From an uncultured Eubacteriales bacterium (GTDB taxonomy: Bacteria; Bacillota; Clostridia; Oscillospirales; Acutalibacteraceae): 64,000 bases of DNA. Position numbers and translations under genes: made by a program. The notes under the pieces are model-generated. The model was not told where the DNA came from. It was given only the letters and a program-made list of their open reading frames with translations, and ran no database searches. Shown here piece by piece: positions 1-9,458 of this stretch; position 1 is the stretch's first letter; each line of letters begins with the position of its first letter. The stretch is from assembly GCA_949422855.1 (NCBI GenBank), contig CASPLG010000001.1:33488-97487 (forward strand), in the 5' to 3' direction.

Positions 1-343
1 CGTCATTTATACCCAGATTAAGTATTGTATCCATCATACCGGGCATTGAGGCTCTTGAACCGGAACGTACAGACAGTAAAAGAGGTGAGGCTGCATTCCC
101 TAATTTTTTACCCGACAGTTCCTCAATTTTATATACATATTCCATAATCTGCGTTTGTATATATTCAGAAAGCTGCTTATCGTTTTTATAATATTCACAG
201 CAGGCCTCGGTAGATATGGTAAATCCACAGGGAACAGGCATGCCCAAAGACGTCATCTCAGCAAGATTTGCACCCTTTCCTCCAAGAATTTCTTTCATGC
301 TGCTTTTGCCCTCGGAAAATAAATATATATACTTCTTTCGCAT
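1..343 (-). CDS. ppdK: Pyruvate, phosphate dikinase, N-terminal part (runs off the left edge)
   Basis: The reverse strand from the ATG at 343 encodes about 114 residues that match the N-terminus of pyruvate phosphate dikinase. It begins [15 protein letters not shown], then [20 protein letters not shown], then [21 protein letters not shown]. These are the conserved opening of the ATP-grasp domain, with the nucleotide-binding arginine region ([16 protein letters not shown]). The enzyme interconverts pyruvate, ATP and phosphate with PEP, AMP and pyrophosphate in the cytosol. A GGGGGT Shine-Dalgarno lies about 7 bases before the ATG. The rest of this protein (normally about 870 residues) lies outside the window. 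It diverges from glmU across about 180 bases. Confidence 0.93.
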   Translation of the reverse strand, partial: MRKKYIYLFSEGKSSMKEILGGKGANLAEMTSLGMPVPCGFTISTEACCEYYKNDKQLSEYIQTQIMEYVYKIEELSGKKLGNAASPLLLSVRSGSRASMPGMMDTILNLGIND

Positions 344-525
344 AACGTTACCCCCGCATTTTTCAAAAAATATTGTATTCACTTATAAATTTTATTAATA
401 TGTATTGATATACAGCGCCGGATATAATTGTAACAATATGAATGGCATATTTCTACTAATTATCTGATAAATTTTAAATTATTTATTTTATAACGGAAAA
501 TTTTCAGTCTCTAGCATGACAATAC

Positions 526-554
526 TTGCAAAAATTTGTTGTATATTATATCAT
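526..554 (+). promoter_or_regulatory. Promoter for the glmU-prs-pth-mfd run
   Basis: TTGCAA at 526-531 and TATCAT at 549-554 are separated by 17 bases. This promoter overlaps the first in-frame ATG (536) of the glmU reading frame, so that ATG cannot be the translation start. It supports the TTG at 608. Confidence 0.5.
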
Positions 555-607
555 TAGTTCAAGATAATTTGGCAGTGAATTGTTTTTTAAAGGTGGTGGA
601 TGTCTGC

Positions 608-1645
608 TTGTCTAATCAGTGCTGCATTGTTCTTGCTGCCGGTGAAGGTCGGAGAATGAATACTGATGTGCCCAAAGTCCTTGCGGATGTCTTATTTAAG
701 CCTATGCTCGGATGGGTTCTGGATGCGGTATCAAAAAGCAATGTCAAGGATATATGCGTTGTAGAGGGGTTCAAACACGAGGTTGTGCAAAAATACATAG
801 AAAGTTTGGACATAAAATGCGAAAGCGTTATACAAACCGAAAGAAAAGGTACCGCTCATGCTGTTATGACAGCTGAAAATTTCCTCAAAAAAAGAAGCGG
901 CGGAGATGTATTGGTATTAGGCGGAGACTCTCCTTTTATCGACCGGCAAACTATTTTGGACTCATATGAACAACACAAAACAGATAAAAATTCAGCAACT
1001 ATAATTTCCTCAAAAGTCGAAAATCCGTTCGGATACGGGCGAATTGTTAGAAATTCTCCTCAGAATTCGGTTGTCGCTATTGTCGAGGAAAGCGACGCCA
1101 GTGCCGGACAAAAAATGATAAATGAAATAAATTCTGGAGCGTATTGGTTTAAAATTGGCGATTTGCTATCCCAACTCTTTAAAATATCAAATAACACATC
1201 TCAGCAAGAGTTCTATTTAACTTCTATAGTTAAATTGTTAATAGACCAGGGGTTCAGAGTTAATGCATTTGAGGCCGAAACTTCCGATATTGTGCTTGGT
1301 GCCAATGATTTGCTGCAGCTTGAAAACTTAAATAGAATTGCAAGAAATAAAATCTTGGACAGATTAATTCGTGAGGGGGTTAATATCCCCTGTCGTGATG
1401 GGGTGATTGTGGAACAAGATGTTGTTATACATAGGGGAGCAACCATTCTGCCCAATACTATGATTTTTGGAAAATCCATAATCTACCCAGGTGCAGTAAT
1501 TGGTCCGAATTCTCAGGTTATAAACAGCAGGGTAGGTGAAAATGTGAATTTTAATTCCAGCTATTGCATAAATACTGTTATACCTGATAATAAATTCATT
1601 CATCCTTTTACATGTTTTAATGATAGTTTTACGTGTTCTCTTTAA
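608..1645 (+). CDS. glmU: Short GlmU: N-acetylglucosamine-1-phosphate uridylyltransferase domain with a clipped beta-helix
   Basis: The first ~220 residues are a GlmU-type nucleotidyltransferase: LAAGEGRRM near residue 8, PKVL, GTAHAV, a GGDSPF metal-binding loop and FGYGRIVR. It would make UDP-GlcNAc from GlcNAc-1-P and UTP. The C-terminus has only a few left-handed beta-helix turns (residues ~245-345) and ends at 345 residues, against ~455 in full GlmU. The region that carries the acetyltransferase active site is missing, so the GlcN-1-P acetylation step is not explained by this protein. The start is set at the TTG at 608, preceded by AAGGTGGTGG. The frame also opens at an ATG at 536, but that lies inside the promoter and gives an unusual extension. 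prs follows 55 bases on. Confidence 0.85.
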   Translation: MSNQCCIVLAAGEGRRMNTDVPKVLADVLFKPMLGWVLDAVSKSNVKDICVVEGFKHEVVQKYIESLDIKCESVIQTERKGTAHAVMTAENFLKKRSGGDVLVLGGDSPFIDRQTILDSYEQHKTDKNSATIISSKVENPFGYGRIVRNSPQNSVVAIVEESDASAGQKMINEINSGAYWFKIGDLLSQLFKISNNTSQQEFYLTSIVKLLIDQGFRVNAFEAETSDIVLGANDLLQLENLNRIARNKILDRLIREGVNIPCRDGVIVEQDVVIHRGATILPNTMIFGKSIIYPGAVIGPNSQVINSRVGENVNFNSSYCINTVIPDNKFIHPFTCFNDSFTCSL

Positions 1646-1700
1646 AAAACACTTGAACATGTTAAAAATATAATTTTTTGTTTTTAGGAGGAAATATATT

Positions 1701-2660
1701 ATGAATTCCCATGGCAAGGATATTAAGGTCTTTACAGCAAATTCCAACCCCGATGTAGCTAAAGGTATTGTAGATATACTTGGGATTTCCCTTGGAAAAT
1801 CTGAAACCACCACATTTAGCGACGGTGAAATCTCAATTTCACTGTGCGAGTCCGTAAGAGGGTCAGATTGCTTTATTGTGCAGTCTACCTGTTCCCCGGT
1901 AAACAACAATCTTATGGAACTGCTGATTATGATTGATGCCATGAAAAGGGCTTCTGCCGCTAGAATTACAGCAGTTATACCCTATTTCGGGTATGCACGC
2001 CAAGACCGAAAGTCAAAATCACGTGACCCAATATCAGCTAAATTGGTAGCCGATTTGATAACTACCGCCGGTGCCGACAGAGTATTAACTATGGATTTGC
2101 ATGTCCCGCAAATAGAAGGATTTTTTAATATCCCGGTTGACCACCTTATAGGCTCGCCTTTGCTTGCGTCGTTTATAAAAAATGTCGATGGTTTCGACCC
2201 CGATGAATTCACTGTCCTGGCACCGGATTTGGGGTCTATCACAAGGGCAAGACAGTTTGCAACACGTCTGGGCTGCCCTCTGGCACTGATTGACAAGAGA
2301 CGGCAGAGAGCTAATGTAAGTGAAGTCGTAAACATTATAGGAGACGTAAAAGATAAGAAAATAATTTTAGTAGATGATATAATCGACACCGCCGGAACTA
2401 TCTGTAATGCAGCGGAGGCTATAGTAAATATAGGTGGTGCCAAAGAAATATATGCCTATGCCACACATGCGGTTTTATCCGGACAAGCAATAGAAAGACT
2501 GGAAAAAAGTCTAATCAAAAAAGTTATTTTGTTGGATACCATCCCCATCCCGGAGGAAAAAATGCTAAGTAAATTTGAAATTTTACATGTAGCTCCTCTC
2601 TTCGCCGAAGCTATACGGAGAATATACATAGACGGCCCGGTCTCATCAATATGTGACTAG
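1701..2660 (+). CDS. prs: Ribose-phosphate pyrophosphokinase (PRPP synthetase)
   Basis: 319 residues, the normal length. It makes PRPP from ribose-5-phosphate and ATP for nucleotide, His and Trp synthesis. Visible family motifs are FSDGEISI near residue 40, PYFGYARQDRKSKSRDPISA near 94, the DLHVPQIEGFF loop near 133, the flexible catalytic loop DKRRQRANVSEV near 198 and the PRPP-binding LVDDIIDTAGTI near 222. The DLH loop reads VPQIEGFF where AGQIQGFF is usual, a mild variation. AGGAGG lies just before the ATG. The glmU-prs-pth-mfd order is the standard Firmicutes arrangement and suggests cotranscription. Confidence 0.97.
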   Translation: MNSHGKDIKVFTANSNPDVAKGIVDILGISLGKSETTTFSDGEISISLCESVRGSDCFIVQSTCSPVNNNLMELLIMIDAMKRASAARITAVIPYFGYARQDRKSKSRDPISAKLVADLITTAGADRVLTMDLHVPQIEGFFNIPVDHLIGSPLLASFIKNVDGFDPDEFTVLAPDLGSITRARQFATRLGCPLALIDKRRQRANVSEVVNIIGDVKDKKIILVDDIIDTAGTICNAAEAIVNIGGAKEIYAYATHAVLSGQAIERLEKSLIKKVILLDTIPIPEEKMLSKFEILHVAPLFAEAIRRIYIDGPVSSICD

Positions 2661-2776
2661 AATTACCTCGAAAAAATATTTGGACAGTATATCAAAAATA
2701 CTCGTTGGAAGGGTTTTTGTCTAAATAAAACCCGATGGTTTTATACTTAGAAAGTTTATAAAGAGGGCATGTTGAT

Positions 2777-3409
2777 GTGAGTTTTAATATGGATATTTTT
2801 AGAAAATTATTTTCCTCTAAAGATGGCAGACAAGCCATAGGCAAAATTGAATATGCTATCGTGGGACTTGGCAACCCCGGAAGAGAGTATGAAAATACAA
2901 GGCATAATGCCGGATTCATCGCTATAGACTGTATTGCCAAAGAATTGGGGGTCAATTTAAAATCCGTTAAGTTTGATGCCCTGTATGAGATATGTGAAAT
3001 GTGCGGTAAAAAAGTCATTCTCCTAAAACCTCAGACCTTTATGAATTCCAGTGGTAAGTCCGTACAAGAAATGGTGTCATTTTATAAAATCTCGTTGAAT
3101 AACGTCATAGTTTTATTTGATGACATCTCTTTGCCTGTGGGTAGAATAAGAATAAGAAAAGGCGGTTCACATGGTGGACAAAACGGCATGAAAAATATTA
3201 TAGCTCTCTTGGGAACAGATAAAATTCCCAGAATTAGAATCGGAATAGGACAAAAACCAAACGAAAAATGGAACTTAGCTGATTGGGCTCTGTCAAAGTT
3301 CACGGCAGAGGATCGAAAACAGCTCGATTGTGCGGTGTGTGATGCAAAAGATGCAGTGAAAATTATTCTGAGTCAGAATATCGATAAAGCGATGAATCAA
3401 TATAATTAA
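2777..3409 (+). CDS. pth: Peptidyl-tRNA hydrolase
   Basis: Releases peptides from prematurely dropped peptidyl-tRNA so that the tRNA can be reused. Motifs: IVGLGNPGREYENTRHNAGF with the catalytic His, LLKPQTFMNSSG, DDISLPVGRIRIRKGGSHGG and a RIRIGIG strand. The start is a GTG at 2777 with AAGAGGG upstream. This gives 210 residues, about 20 more than a typical Pth, because of a short N-terminal extension (~27 residues) before the core. A later start at the ATG at 2789 cannot be excluded. It lies between prs and mfd in the usual order. Confidence 0.95.
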   Translation: MSFNMDIFRKLFSSKDGRQAIGKIEYAIVGLGNPGREYENTRHNAGFIAIDCIAKELGVNLKSVKFDALYEICEMCGKKVILLKPQTFMNSSGKSVQEMVSFYKISLNNVIVLFDDISLPVGRIRIRKGGSHGGQNGMKNIIALLGTDKIPRIRIGIGQKPNEKWNLADWALSKFTAEDRKQLDCAVCDAKDAVKIILSQNIDKAMNQYN

Positions 3410-3446
3410 ATGTTTTACAATGCTGAAAGGTGATATCTAGTACTTT

Positions 3447-6400
3447 ATGGAGATTTTTAAAAATATTCTTTCTGAAGTTTCCGAATATAAGAAGCTTGTT
3501 TCTTCATTAAAAGGAGGCAGGTTTCCTATTGCTGTTACAGGTCTATCCGACATACATAAATCACATGTTGTTTATTCTCTGTGCGTGAATAATCATAAGA
3601 AGGCCGTTATCATAACAGCTAATGAATATGAAGCAATGGAAATTCGGGACGATTTACTATCTATGGGTGTAAATGCAGATGTTTTTATTATAAGGGATTT
3701 TTGCTTTGTGAATATCGATGGACTCTCCAAAGAATACGAGCACAAAAGAATCTGTGTGCTAAATAAAATACTAAGTGCGGATTTTGAAGTTTTGATAGTC
3801 CCCATCGAGGCGGCACTAACGTATACAATTCCCCCTCATGTTCTGCAAAAAAGAAGGTTTCGGTTAGAAAAAGGTCAAAAAATTACCCCTGATGTAATCT
3901 GTGCGGAATTAATTTCATGCGGATATGAAAAGTCGGATAAAGTTGATGGAATTGGACAGTTTTCTTTAAGGGGAGGAATTTTAGATGTCTTTTCTCCGAA
4001 CCATACTCTGCCCGTTAGAGTTGATTTCTTCGGCGATGAAATAGAAAATCTATATACATTCAGTACACAATCACAACGCAGCATAAATTCTCTGGAGAAA
4101 ACAGAAATAATACCCGCAAGAGAAATCTTAATTACTGATGCAGCCTCAGTTAGCACAAAAATAAAACAAACATCCGATAGTATAAAGAATAAAAATCCCA
4201 AGGCTGCCGAAATCCTAAAAAATGAGGCAGAAAACATATCCCAACACATTAGCATAAGTTCTTTAGATAAGTTTATAAATGTGGTCTATCCTGAAAAAGC
4301 TAAGTTCTTTGATTATATCTCCGACGATATAATGGTTTTTGTATCCGAAACAGCAAAAATTACGGAAACTGTCAACGTATTAGGTATGAAGTGGAAAGAG
4401 GATATGAATACATATTTCCTCGATGGAGTGCTTTGCGCAGGTTTTGATGATTATATGGCGGATATAAATTACTTAGATGAACTGCTCTCCAAAAAAAAGA
4501 CCACTTATATGGACGTGTTCGTCCATAATAATTATAAGCTGTCCCCAAAAGAAATAATAAATTTTAATGCCTACAAGTTGCCACCATGGAAAGGCGAAAT
4601 TGACCCTTTAATAAAAGACGTAAATGCAGTAACAGCTTCCGGCGGAAAGGTGCTGTTATTAGCAGGCAACGAAAAATTTGCAAAAATGCTTGCAAGAGAT
4701 ATCAAAAACCACGATATTAATGCAGTGTTCCTAAAGGATTGTTCGCAGCTGGCACCTAAACAAGTGGTCGTTACGGAAGGTGGATTATCAGCAGGTTTCA
4801 GATATCAAGGTTCCAGCGTTTCTGTAATAAGCTATGGAAAACATAAAGCGGCAAAAGCAAAGAAAAAAAAGCACGCACAAACTAAAGAAATTTTTGACCT
4901 CTCTGATTTGAAAAAAGGTAGTTATGTAGTTCACTCAGAGCATGGCATAGGTGTCTTCGACGGCGTCCACAGAATCGATATGAACGGTATATCAAAAGAT
5001 TATATAAAAATCCTGTATGAAAAAGGCGATATTTTGTATGTCCCTGTTACGCAGATGGATATGGTATCTAAATATATCGGCACTAAGGAAGATGTGAAAT
5101 TAAAATTAAGCAAACTGGGAAGCTCAAACTGGGAGAAAACTAAAAAACGTGTACGCAGCGCTGTTAAAGATATCGCAAAGGAACTTATGAAGTTGTATTC
5201 AGAAAGAATCAATGCCCCGGGATTCGCTTTCTCTGAGGATAATGAATTCCAAAAGGACTTTGATAATCGCTTTGAGTTCGATGAGACCGATGACCAAATA
5301 AGAAGTATAAATGAAATAAAAAACGATATGCAGAAAAAACACCCTATGGACAGACTTCTATGCGGTGATGTCGGTTTCGGCAAAACTGAAGTGGCTCTAA
5401 GAGCAGCTTTTAAATGTCTGGCTGACGGAAAACAATGTGCTATGCTCGTCCCTACAACGATACTTGCATGGCAGCATTTCCAAACTGTCTGCAAAAGATT
5501 TGAAGGGTTTCCGTTTAAAATAGAACTGTTATCTAGATTTCGAACCTCAAAACAGCAAAGAGAAATAATAAAAGGAATAAAACACGGAGACGTCGAATTT
5601 GTAATAGGTACTCACCGTTTAGTACAAAAAGATGTAAATTTCAGAGATTTAGGGCTAGTAATAATAGACGAAGAGCAACGTTTCGGCGTCGCTCACAAGG
5701 AGAGATTTAAAGAGCTGTCTAAAAACGTGGATGTACTTACCCTTTCAGCAACACCAATCCCAAGAACCCTTAACATGGCGATGTCAGGCATACGAGATAT
5801 GTCCACGCTGGAAATCGCACCCCAAGACAGGCTTCCTGTCCAAACGTATGTTGTGGAATATGACCAGGGTATAGTTTTTGAGGCCATACGTAAGGAAATA
5901 CGTCGGGAAGGGCAGGTTTACTATCTGCATAACAGAATCGAATCCATCATGCAGGTAGCTCAATTGATAGAATCACAAATTCCGGAGGCAGTCGTCGGTA
6001 TAGCACATGGGAGAATGTCCGAACATGAATTGTCTGAAGTCTGGCGAAAACTCATCGAACATGAAATTAATGTGCTGGTTTGTACGACAATAATAGAAAC
6101 AGGAGTAGACGTCCCCAATGCCAATACTTTAATCATAGATAATGCAGATTGTATGGGGCTTTCTCAGCTCCATCAGCTGCGGGGCAGAGTGGGCAGGTCA
6201 GCAAGAAGAGCTTATGCGTATTTTACGTTCAGAAGAAATAAAATTTTGAGCGAAGTTGCACAAAAAAGACTATCTGCAATAAGAGATTTTACTGAATTCG
6301 GTTCCGGGTTCAAAATTGCCATGCGTGACTTGGAGATACGGGGAGCAGGAAATTTAATAGGGGCACAACAGCACGGAAATATGGAAGCCGTAGGATATGA

Positions 6401-6902
6401 CATGTATATAAAAATGTTGGAGGAGGCTGTTAAGGAGGAAAAAGGAGAAAATGTTAAAAGTCACGACATAGAATGCCTTGTGGACATAAATGCAAGTGCG
6501 AATATTTCCGAGGATTATATACAGTCGCTGGGGCAGAGACTCAGCATGTACAGAAGAGTATCTGATATACGAACCGCGGATGACGTAAATGACGTAGTAG
6601 CCGAATTTAAAGACAGATTCGGCGATATCCCCTCCCAGACCGCTAACCTTATAAACATAGCGTATATAAGAAGTGTATCGGCTAAAATGGGAATATATGA
6701 GATAAAACAGAGAAATAATTTGCTGCTTATCTACCCAAAAGAATCAGCTACAGGCAATTTTTATGATATAATCAAACGTATGAAGGGAAGGGTATCACTC
6801 GTCCCGGGAGATAAGCCGTGTTTAACGCTGAAACTGAAAGATGGTGACAAGCCTATTGATCTGCTAAATAAAGCATTTTTGATAAATAAACCGGAGGTAT
6901 AG
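3447..6902 (+). CDS. mfd: Transcription-repair coupling factor Mfd
   Basis: 1151 residues, full length. Mfd pushes stalled RNA polymerase off damaged DNA and recruits UvrA. In order: UvrB-like region (residues ~1-350, including IGQFSLRGGILDVFSPN), RNA-polymerase-interacting domain starting near 485 (LKKGSYVVHSEHGIGVFDGV), RecG-like translocase with Walker A GDVGFGKTE near 640, DEEQ box at 741-744, SATPIPRTL and the HQLRGRVGRS motif, then the C-terminal UvrA-binding autoinhibitory domain. It is the first possible start after an in-frame TAG. The SD AAAGGTGAT is somewhat distant (12 bases). In many spore formers spoVT-type genes follow mfd; here they do not. Confidence 0.98.
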   Translation: MEIFKNILSEVSEYKKLVSSLKGGRFPIAVTGLSDIHKSHVVYSLCVNNHKKAVIITANEYEAMEIRDDLLSMGVNADVFIIRDFCFVNIDGLSKEYEHKRICVLNKILSADFEVLIVPIEAALTYTIPPHVLQKRRFRLEKGQKITPDVICAELISCGYEKSDKVDGIGQFSLRGGILDVFSPNHTLPVRVDFFGDEIENLYTFSTQSQRSINSLEKTEIIPAREILITDAASVSTKIKQTSDSIKNKNPKAAEILKNEAENISQHISISSLDKFINVVYPEKAKFFDYISDDIMVFVSETAKITETVNVLGMKWKEDMNTYFLDGVLCAGFDDYMADINYLDELLSKKKTTYMDVFVHNNYKLSPKEIINFNAYKLPPWKGEIDPLIKDVNAVTASGGKVLLLAGNEKFAKMLARDIKNHDINAVFLKDCSQLAPKQVVVTEGGLSAGFRYQGSSVSVISYGKHKAAKAKKKKHAQTKEIFDLSDLKKGSYVVHSEHGIGVFDGVHRIDMNGISKDYIKILYEKGDILYVPVTQMDMVSKYIGTKEDVKLKLSKLGSSNWEKTKKRVRSAVKDIAKELMKLYSERINAPGFAFSEDNEFQKDFDNRFEFDETDDQIRSINEIKNDMQKKHPMDRLLCGDVGFGKTEVALRAAFKCLADGKQCAMLVPTTILAWQHFQTVCKRFEGFPFKIELLSRFRTSKQQREIIKGIKHGDVEFVIGTHRLVQKDVNFRDLGLVIIDEEQRFGVAHKERFKELSKNVDVLTLSATPIPRTLNMAMSGIRDMSTLEIAPQDRLPVQTYVVEYDQGIVFEAIRKEIRREGQVYYLHNRIESIMQVAQLIESQIPEAVVGIAHGRMSEHELSEVWRKLIEHEINVLVCTTIIETGVDVPNANTLIIDNADCMGLSQLHQLRGRVGRSARRAYAYFTFRRNKILSEVAQKRLSAIRDFTEFGSGFKIAMRDLEIRGAGNLIGAQQHGNMEAVGYDMYIKMLEEAVKEEKGENVKSHDIECLVDINASANISEDYIQSLGQRLSMYRRVSDIRTADDVNDVVAEFKDRFGDIPSQTANLINIAYIRSVSAKMGIYEIKQRNNLLLIYPKESATGNFYDIIKRMKGRVSLVPGDKPCLTLKLKDGDKPIDLLNKAFLINKPEV

Positions 6903-6903
6903 C

Positions 6904-7524
6904 ATGTTAAAATTTACTAACAAAAAATTTATTTCCTTTTGGTTAATTATTACATTAAGTCCCTTTTTTGTCGGCAAGGTAATGGCTGTAAGAGTAAATT
7001 CCAATCAAGACATAAACTCAAACACTGCCAAGGTAAATGCTAATTCATCTGAGCCAATAAAAAGCGGAAAAACCAATAAAAATACAGCACCCAAGCCCGC
7101 CAGGCAATCAAGTGCCGTATCTTCTGATAAAAATAGTTCATCGGACAAAACCAGCACAAAATCAAACCGAAATTCGCAAAAAATGACCAAAAAACAGTCT
7201 TCTGCAAATGTTTCTTCCGCCAAAAATAAACACAGTGCTACAAAACCGGCTAATGCTAGTACTCCAAATGATTCTAAGGCAAAAAATGAAGAGTGTCAGA
7301 CTAATCAAAATGTGCAAAATCAAAATTCTCAGGAGCAAGGGAAAGATTTACAGGATACTTTTAACTTCATTAAGTCTAATGAGTTAAGGGGAACATTTTT
7401 TGAAGATGATAAAATTTTGCTGTATGCAGGAATTAGTTTGATAATCGTGTCTATAGCAGGACTGTATATCACGTTTAGACATAATTGGAGAAAAAACACG
7501 CGTAGTTTCTTATTTTTCATCTGA
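6904..7524 (+). CDS. Exported Ser/Asn/Lys-rich protein with C-terminal membrane anchor
   Basis: I do not recognise a family. The start ATG follows the mfd stop by one base, so it is probably translated with mfd. Residues 1-29 form a signal peptide ending VMA. Residues ~30-150 are low complexity, rich in Ser, Asn, Lys and Thr, typical of a disordered wall-spanning linker. Residues ~175-195 (LLYAGISLIIVSIAGLYITF) are a membrane segment followed by positive charges. The layout fits a surface protein with an extracellular disordered part and a C-terminal anchor. Its end overlaps the end of the convergent DUF378 gene by 15 bases. Confidence 0.75.
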   Translation: MLKFTNKKFISFWLIITLSPFFVGKVMAVRVNSNQDINSNTAKVNANSSEPIKSGKTNKNTAPKPARQSSAVSSDKNSSSDKTSTKSNRNSQKMTKKQSSANVSSAKNKHSATKPANASTPNDSKAKNEECQTNQNVQNQNSQEQGKDLQDTFNFIKSNELRGTFFEDDKILLYAGISLIIVSIAGLYITFRHNWRKNTRSFLFFI

Positions 7525-7713
7525 GTCCTTAAACAAAATAGAGATACACCAAATGGAAGCAATCCCTATAATTGTGTATATTATTCGGCTTACAATAGAA
7601 TCTTGCCCCCCGAATATCCAGGCAACAACGTCAAATTGAAACAGCCCTATTAGTCCCCAATTTAGTCCCCCTATTACTGACAAGATTAAGGCGAGTTTGT
7701 CTAACATTACCAT
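7510..7713 (-). CDS. DUF378 small membrane protein
   Basis: 67 residues: MVMLDKLALILSVIGGLNWG, then LIGLFQFDVVAWIFGG, then a second membrane helix. The pattern of a GGLNWGL motif followed by FD-V-FG is that of DUF378, a small two-helix membrane protein of unknown function. The frame is open further upstream to 7773. The ATG at 7713 is chosen because AAAGG sits six bases before it and because family members start right at this helix. It is convergent with the post-mfd gene. Confidence 0.8.
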   Translation of the reverse strand: MVMLDKLALILSVIGGLNWGLIGLFQFDVVAWIFGGQDSIVSRIIYTIIGIASIWCISILFKDSDEK

Positions 7714-7877
7714 CCATATCCTTTCTTTTATAAAATAATACCTGAATATTAGGTTTTGTAGCTTATGGTGCAAGTATGCAAAAACAAGGCTATTTTATAA
7801 AATATATGAACCGAATGGATTATTTTTGTTTTATATGGTAAAGTATATAATATAACAATTTATAGGGAGCAAAGAAT

Positions 7878-8750
7878 ATGAAATTAGAGGAAAACCAAAA
7901 TTTCAGCGTTGCCGTTATAACATATAAAGAGGCTCTTGATAGTTTCGCTAACAATGATGATATAAAAGCATTGATAAATAAGTCCAAAAAAAGTAAAATG
8001 TGTCGGGCAGAAGTTTATCCCGGATCTCTTTGTATATCATTTTGTATTCCTGATAAAACAAATATTATTCATAAATTTCCCTTTTTGTCCATAATTAACC
8101 ATGATAGGGTTCTGTTTATAGACGATTCGGGCAAAGTCGGATACTGTATAAAAAATATGCAAAAAAACAAAGTTTTGAATGAAGACTGCCTGGGGAGATT
8201 TATCTATGATTTTTTGGAAACGCTGGTTGAACCCGAACTTCGATACTTAGATGGATTCAGCGACAGAATAAGCAAAATGGAAAATGCTGTAGTAAGTGGA
8301 GTTTTTGAACAGTTTGATCATAAAATGATAGCAGTTAGAAAGGAAATTCTGGCATCCTACCGTTATTATTCACAGCTCATCGATATAGGACAAGAACTTC
8401 AAGAAAACGAAAATGGCTTCTTTTCAGAAAAAGACATACATTATTTCAAACATTTCACCGATAGAGCACGTCAATTTCATGAGGAAACTAAAACATTACG
8501 TGAGTACACTTTGCAGCTCAGAGAAGTATATCAAACGCAGTTCGATATGAGACAAAATAAAGTTATGAAAGTACTCACAGTTGTTACCACGATTTTCTCG
8601 CCGCTGACTATAATAGTTGGATGGTATGGGATGAATTTTTCTAATATGCCGGAACTTACGTGGGAATACGGGTATCTCTGGGTTATTTTATTGAGTATAT
8701 TAACTACCGGATTTTGTATCTGGATTTTAAGGCAAAATAAATTTCTTTAA
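7878..8750 (+). CDS. corA: CorA-family divalent cation transporter
   Basis: 290 residues. The C-terminus has the CorA signature: a long helix (MRQNKVMKVLTVVTTIFSPL), first membrane segment, the selectivity loop YGMNF, acidic residues, and a second membrane segment ending with Lys/Arg. The N-terminal ~200 residues form the divergent cytosolic funnel. It would carry Mg2+ (or Co2+/Ni2+) inward as a pentamer. The start has GGGAGC about 8 bases upstream. It appears monocistronic. No riboswitch-like leader is visible in the ~100 bases before it. Confidence 0.92.
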   Translation: MKLEENQNFSVAVITYKEALDSFANNDDIKALINKSKKSKMCRAEVYPGSLCISFCIPDKTNIIHKFPFLSIINHDRVLFIDDSGKVGYCIKNMQKNKVLNEDCLGRFIYDFLETLVEPELRYLDGFSDRISKMENAVVSGVFEQFDHKMIAVRKEILASYRYYSQLIDIGQELQENENGFFSEKDIHYFKHFTDRARQFHEETKTLREYTLQLREVYQTQFDMRQNKVMKVLTVVTTIFSPLTIIVGWYGMNFSNMPELTWEYGYLWVILLSILTTGFCIWILRQNKFL

Positions 8751-8814
8751 TTGATTATTTTATAAAAAATCCTTTTTAGATTGTCCCTAATAAGGTAGCT
8801 TCTCTTACTAGACA

Positions 8815-8841
8815 TAAAAAATAGACTCATCTCTGAGCCTA
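8815..8841 (-). terminator. Rho-independent terminator of the 8863-9285 gene
   Basis: Reading the minus strand, TAGGCTC, loop AGAGAT, GAGTCTA form a 7-bp stem followed by TTTTT. It lies about 20 bases beyond the stop codon. Confidence 0.75.
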
Positions 8842-8862
8842 TTTAGAATCAGACCAAGGACA

Positions 8863-9285
8863 TTACTTACTTTTCTTTTCTTGAAGGGTTTTAAGCGCTT
8901 CCAGCTGAGATCCATAATTTTTATCAACTGCAGCTTTAAGTTTACTATACTTCTCAAGAGCTTGACCTTGCAAGTTAGATGTATCTATATCCAAAAACCC
9001 ACCTACTGTTGCATTTCCATCATTATTCTGAGCTGGTTCAATATTACCGTTATTAATATTAAAGCTCTCCACTTTTTGTCCCTTAATCGCACCATCAACA
9101 GCATTACGTACCGCTTCAGACTCCATCAAAGTTCTACAAGCGACCGTCTTTTTGTTTGCCCACAGTGAAAAACCGCATCCCTTAGCCCAATTCACACCTG
9201 AAACAACTAGCCCAAAAATCACTACACCGGCTCCTGCCGCCGCCCCTAACTCTGAAAGAAATAATCCTGTTGGACTCATACCCAT
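8863..9285 (-). CDS. Small membrane-anchored protein of unknown function
   Basis: 140 residues, no family recognised. Residues ~10-30 (GAAAGAGVVIFGLVVSGVNW) form one membrane helix. The remainder is soluble and polar, with a C-terminal charged helix (ALEKYSKLKAAVDKNYGSQL) ending in KKKSK-like charges. AGGAGT lies nine bases before the ATG, and a clear terminator follows the stop, so this is a free-standing transcription unit. The organisation (N-terminal helix, then a charged helical domain) resembles the two proteins at 54.2-55.4 kb, although I see no clear sequence identity. Confidence 0.7.
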   Translation of the reverse strand: MGMSPTGLFLSELGAAAGAGVVIFGLVVSGVNWAKGCGFSLWANKKTVACRTLMESEAVRNAVDGAIKGQKVESFNINNGNIEPAQNNDGNATVGGFLDIDTSNLQGQALEKYSKLKAAVDKNYGSQLEALKTLQEKKSK

Positions 9286-9458
9286 AAAACTACAACTCCT
9301 TTTTTAAACATAAGATTCAGGTAACCCTGCGCTGCTTATTGTAACACGTACTATCGTAAATTTCAATATAATTTTATCGATTTCTATGTTTTGCATAAAA
9401 AATTAATATAAATATTTTAATAAATTCATCTATCAAAAAAGTCCCACAATATTCTGAG

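Noticed and set aside
536-607. N-terminal extension of GlmU from ATG 536
   Set aside because: It overlaps a good -10/-35 pair, and GlmU proteins start right before the LAAGxGxRM motif; TTG 608 has the ribosome site.
1364-1942. 192-codon minus-strand frame over the glmU/prs junction
   Set aside because: It is a shadow of two well-supported plus-strand genes, with no ribosome site.
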